Of a stretch of DNA of 7,597 bases, positions 4,977 to 7,597 are shown piece by piece. The number at the start of each line of letters is the position of its first letter. Within the stretch, counting starts at the first letter, position 1. A program made the position numbers and the translations under genes. The DNA is from an uncultured Collinsella sp. (GTDB taxonomy: Bacteria > Actinomycetota > Coriobacteriia > Coriobacteriales > Coriobacteriaceae): contig USHR01000090.1 of NCBI GenBank assembly GCA_900554495.1, positions 1 through 7,597 of the forward strand, given 5' to 3'. The notes beneath the pieces were generated by a model. It ran no database searches, had not been told where the DNA came from, and saw only the letters and a list, made by a program, of their open reading frames with translations.

Positions 4977-6698
4977 TTAACGGCGTGCTGCCTTCACAAG
5001 CTCGGCGACCTTGGCGACGACCTCGTCGATCGCCACATCCTCGCGCTCACCCGTGGCACGGTCCTTGAGCTCAACGGTGCCATTCTTAAGGCCACGCTTA
5101 CCCAGAACGACCTGATACGGGAAGCCCATAAGATCGTTGTCGGCAAACTTAAAGCCGGGACGCTCGTCGCGGTCGTCGACGACAACCTCGATACCCTCGG
5201 CGCACAGGCCATCAACGATCTGCTCGCAGACGATAGCGCACTCCTCCTTCTTGGGATCGAGCGGAATCACCGCGACCTCGTACGGGGCAACGGAGATCGG
5301 CCAGACGATGCCGTGCTCGTCGTTGTGCTGCTCCACGACGGCAGCGAGCGAGCGGGACACACCAACGCCGTAGCAACCCATGATGAGCGGCTTCTCCTTA
5401 CCGTCCTCATCCATAAAGGTGGCACCCATGGCCTCGGAATACTTGGTGCCCAGCTGGAAGACCTGAGAGACCTCGATGCCACGGGCAGCAGAGAGCGGCT
5501 TGCCGCAGTGCGGGCAGGGGTCGCCGGCGACAACGGTGACCAGATCAGCCCACTCGTCGACGGTAAAGTCGCGCTCGGGGCAGGCACCGGTAAAGTGATA
5601 GTCGACCTCGTTGGCACCGCAGGCCCACTGCTTGGACTCGCGCAGGCTCTCGTCGCAGACCAGACGAATGCCCTCGGGCAGGTTAACCGGTCCGATAAAG
5701 CCCTTATGCAGACCGTAGGTCTGGAGCTCCTCATCGGTCATCATGCGATAACCCTTGCCAAAGACATGCTCGGCCTTGCAGTCATTGAGCTCATGATCGC
5801 CCGGGACAATGGCCACGACTGGCTTGCCCTCGGCATCGATGAGAGCCAAGGACTTGCGCGTGCCGTTCTCGGGGAAGCCAAAGAACTTTGCAACGGCCTC
5901 GATGGTGCCCATGCCCGGAGTCTTGACCTTGGTGAGCGTACCGTCGCCAGGACCCTCGGTCACAACGACCTTGGTGCTTGCGGCCTCATCGTCGGCAGCG
6001 AAGCCGCAATCGTCGCAGTAGACGAGCGAAGCCTCGCCGGCGTCGGCCAAAGCCATATACTCGACGGAGGTATCGCCACCGATCTCGCCGGAGTCGGCGA
6101 CAACGGGCAGGGCCTTGATGTAGCAGCGCTCGCAAATGTTGGCATAGGCCTGCTTCATCTTGTCGTACTCCTCCTGCAGGCTCTCCTGCGTGGCGGAGAA
6201 GCTGTAGGCGTCCTTCATGATGAACTCGCGACCGCGCATCAGGCCAAAGCGGGGACGGAACTCGTCACGGAACTTGTCCTGGATGTGGTAGAGGTTGACG
6301 GGAAGCTGCTTATAGGAGCGCAGTTCATTGCGCACCAGGGCGGTGACAGTCTCCTCGTGGGTGGGGCCCAGCACGAACTCACGGCCGTGACGGTCATCGA
6401 AGCGCACGAGCTCCTTGCCATAGGCATCGATACGGCCGGACTCACGCCACAGCTCGGCATCGACCATGATAGGCATCATGAGCTCCTGGGCACCGGCGGC
6501 ATCCATCTCGTCGCGCACGATGTTCTCGATCTTGCGGATCGAGCGCCATGCGAGCGGCAGATAGGAATACAGGCCGGCGGCCTCCTTGCGGATCATGCCG
6601 GCGCGAAGCAGCAGACGGTGGCTCGCAAGCTCGGCGTCCGCCGGATCCTCTTTGAGCGTCGGCGCGTAAAGCTTAGACATATACATTGCTCGAGTCAT
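4977..6698 (-). CDS. proS: prolyl-tRNA synthetase, bacterial type with editing domain
   Basis: ProRS (573 aa) charges tRNA-Pro with proline in the cytoplasm. It is a class II synthetase of the long bacterial type. The N-terminus SKLYAPTLKEDPADAELASHRLL and motif 1 (about 56-80) are typical. GPTHEE (111-116) and motif 2 (about 144-166, RDEFRPRFGLMRGREF) form the active site, and motif 3 is GCYGVGVSRSLAA (441-453). Between motifs 2 and 3 lies the inserted editing domain (about 224-405), which clears Ala-tRNA-Pro; it includes VPGDHELND (298-306) and two Cx2C pairs (228/231 and 395/398). The C-terminal anticodon-binding domain runs from about 470 to the end. The ATG at 6698 follows the ispG stop with no gap, and GAGGAG at 6710-6705 gives 6-base spacing. 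Internal ATGs at 6686 and 6680 lack such a site. No defects are visible. Confidence 0.97.
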   Translation of the reverse strand: MTRAMYMSKLYAPTLKEDPADAELASHRLLLRAGMIRKEAAGLYSYLPLAWRSIRKIENIVRDEMDAAGAQELMMPIMVDAELWRESGRIDAYGKELVRFDDRHGREFVLGPTHEETVTALVRNELRSYKQLPVNLYHIQDKFRDEFRPRFGLMRGREFIMKDAYSFSATQESLQEEYDKMKQAYANICERCYIKALPVVADSGEIGGDTSVEYMALADAGEASLVYCDDCGFAADDEAASTKVVVTEGPGDGTLTKVKTPGMGTIEAVAKFFGFPENGTRKSLALIDAEGKPVVAIVPGDHELNDCKAEHVFGKGYRMMTDEELQTYGLHKGFIGPVNLPEGIRLVCDESLRESKQWACGANEVDYHFTGACPERDFTVDEWADLVTVVAGDPCPHCGKPLSAARGIEVSQVFQLGTKYSEAMGATFMDEDGKEKPLIMGCYGVGVSRSLAAVVEQHNDEHGIVWPISVAPYEVAVIPLDPKKEECAIVCEQIVDGLCAEGIEVVVDDRDERPGFKFADNDLMGFPYQVVLGKRGLKNGTVELKDRATGEREDVAIDEVVAKVAELVKAARR

Positions 6699-7597
6699 TT
6701 ACTTCTCCTCAATAAGCTTGTCGACCTCGGCCATGAGCGCGTCGACAATTTGATCCTCAGCTACTTTACCAATGATCTGGCCATGCGAAAAGAGCAGGCC
6801 CTGACCTCGTCCACAGGCCACGCCCAAGTCGGCGTCGGAAGCCTCGCCGGGGCCATTAACGGCACATCCCATCACGGCGATGGAAAGCGGCGCGGAATAG
6901 TTCTTCAGTCGCTCGGTAACCTCCTCGGCGATGGGAATGAGGTTGACCTGGCAACGAGCGCACGTGGGACACGAGACAATCTCGGGACCACGGCGACGCA
7001 GACCCAGCGACTGCAAAATTCCCCAGGCAACCGGCGGCTCCTCAACCGGATCGGCTGTGAGCGACACACGCATGGTGTCGCCAATGCCTTCGAAAAGCAA
7101 GATACCCAAGCCTACAGAGCTCTTGATGGTGCCCTGGAGCTTGGTCCCCGCCTCCGTCACGCCCAGGTGAAGCGGAACGTGGGGAATCTCACGCGACAGG
7201 GCTCGATAGGTATCAAGCGTCGTTTGCACGCTATGGGCCTTGGCCGAAAGCACAATGTTCGTAAAACCGCGGTCCTCAAAGTGCTTGACGAAACGCTCGC
7301 TCGACATCACGAGCTTCTCGGGCTGCGTAAGCTCGTCGCGCTCAGCGATATCCTGCTCGAGTGAGCCGGCGTTGACACCGATGCGAATCGCACAGCCCGC
7401 AGCGCCGGCGGCGTCGATGACGGCATCGACCTTAGCCCAATCGCCGATATTGCCGGGATTGATGCGAAGCTTGGCGGCACCAGCCTCGACGGCGCCGATG
7501 GCGAGCTTATGGTTAAAGTGAATATCGGCGACGATCGGCACCGGAGACTCGGCACAGATGGTGCGGAAACCCTCAAGCGCGGCCTCGGTGGGCACGC
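6699..7597 (-). CDS. ispG: 4-hydroxy-3-methylbut-2-enyl diphosphate synthase (partial, N-terminus off the window)
   Basis: IspG (GcpE) converts methylerythritol cyclodiphosphate to HMBPP, the penultimate step of the MEP isoprenoid pathway, using a [4Fe-4S] cluster. About 299 C-terminal residues are visible; the family is about 350-400 aa, so at least 50 residues lie beyond the right edge. The frame stays open to the edge, and the GTG at 7595 is an internal Val codon, not a start. The TIM-barrel part shows VADIHFNHKLA, KLRINPGNIG, RIGVNAGSLE and LHLGVTEAG. The cluster domain shows SCPTCARCQ and VMGCAVNGPGEA. In visible numbering the ligands are Cys209, Cys212, Cys244 and Glu251, with the same 3/32/7 spacing as E. 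coli Cys270, Cys273, Cys305 and Glu312. The TAA abuts the proS ATG. In many bacteria dxr and rseP precede this pair, so they may lie to the right. Confidence 0.97.
   Translation of the reverse strand, partial: VPTEAALEGFRTICAESPVPIVADIHFNHKLAIGAVEAGAAKLRINPGNIGDWAKVDAVIDAAGAAGCAIRIGVNAGSLEQDIAERDELTQPEKLVMSSERFVKHFEDRGFTNIVLSAKAHSVQTTLDTYRALSREIPHVPLHLGVTEAGTKLQGTIKSSVGLGILLFEGIGDTMRVSLTADPVEEPPVAWGILQSLGLRRRGPEIVSCPTCARCQVNLIPIAEEVTERLKNYSAPLSIAVMGCAVNGPGEASDADLGVACGRGQGLLFSHGQIIGKVAEDQIVDALMAEVDKLIEEK
6705..6710 (-). promoter_or_regulatory. proS ribosome binding site inside the ispG 3' end
   Basis: GAGGAG on the - strand lies within the last codons of ispG (encoding EEK) and 6 bases before the proS ATG. 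Because ispG stops directly at the proS start (TAAATG), ribosomes finishing ispG can restart on proS, which implies translational coupling. Confidence 0.7.

Noticed and set aside
5313..7364. A 683-codon open frame on the + strand
   Set aside because: It lies wholly antisense to proS and ispG, whose motifs are unmistakable. High GC with biased codons leaves the opposite strand open. The translation has no recognisable domain and there is no ribosome binding site.

Overview
The window is chromosomal DNA from a high-GC anaerobe. The strongly GC-ending codons, the long AdhE with its fermentative role, and the ispG–proS pair suggest a gut Coriobacteriia (Actinobacteria), with Collinsella as my best guess. 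That assignment comes from overall resemblance and was not tested by any search.

Layout, left to right. Positions 1-117 hold the tail of an unknown upstream locus that ends in a clear + strand intrinsic terminator (72-99). Positions 118-1154 form a compact mobile-type element: one intact HUH/Y1 (IS200/RAYT-like) transposase gene on the - strand, bounded by 51-bp inverted repeats that match at 50 of 51 positions. Each repeat contains a small hairpin flanked by two direct copies of GGGACAGAC. In the transposase mRNA the ribosome binding site can be sealed in a perfect 10-bp hairpin. Positions 1155-1296 are the promoter and leader region of adhE, with a possible Rex-like operator and a possible extended -10. 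adhE (1297-3945, +) is a full-length 882-aa bifunctional aldehyde/alcohol dehydrogenase. Two hairpins follow it, the first overlapping its stop codon. Then comes a 254-aa APH-fold small-molecule kinase of unknown substrate (4034-4798, +). Two back-to-back terminators (4831-4946) separate this rightward block from a leftward operon: ispG (cut by the right edge) followed with no gap by proS, joined at TAAATG.

How the genes work together. AdhE reduces acetyl-CoA to ethanol and regenerates NAD+. The kinase lies in the same direction behind it, but terminator-like structures stand between them, so a shared function is not shown. ispG (MEP isoprenoid pathway) and proS (prolyl-tRNA synthetase) are an ordinary housekeeping pair. 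The accessory part, and the most interesting one, is the transposase element just upstream of the adhE control region: its ends can fold alternative hairpins and its mRNA shows IS200-style translational silencing. I found no CRISPR array, no tRNA or rRNA, and no defence or biosynthetic cluster.
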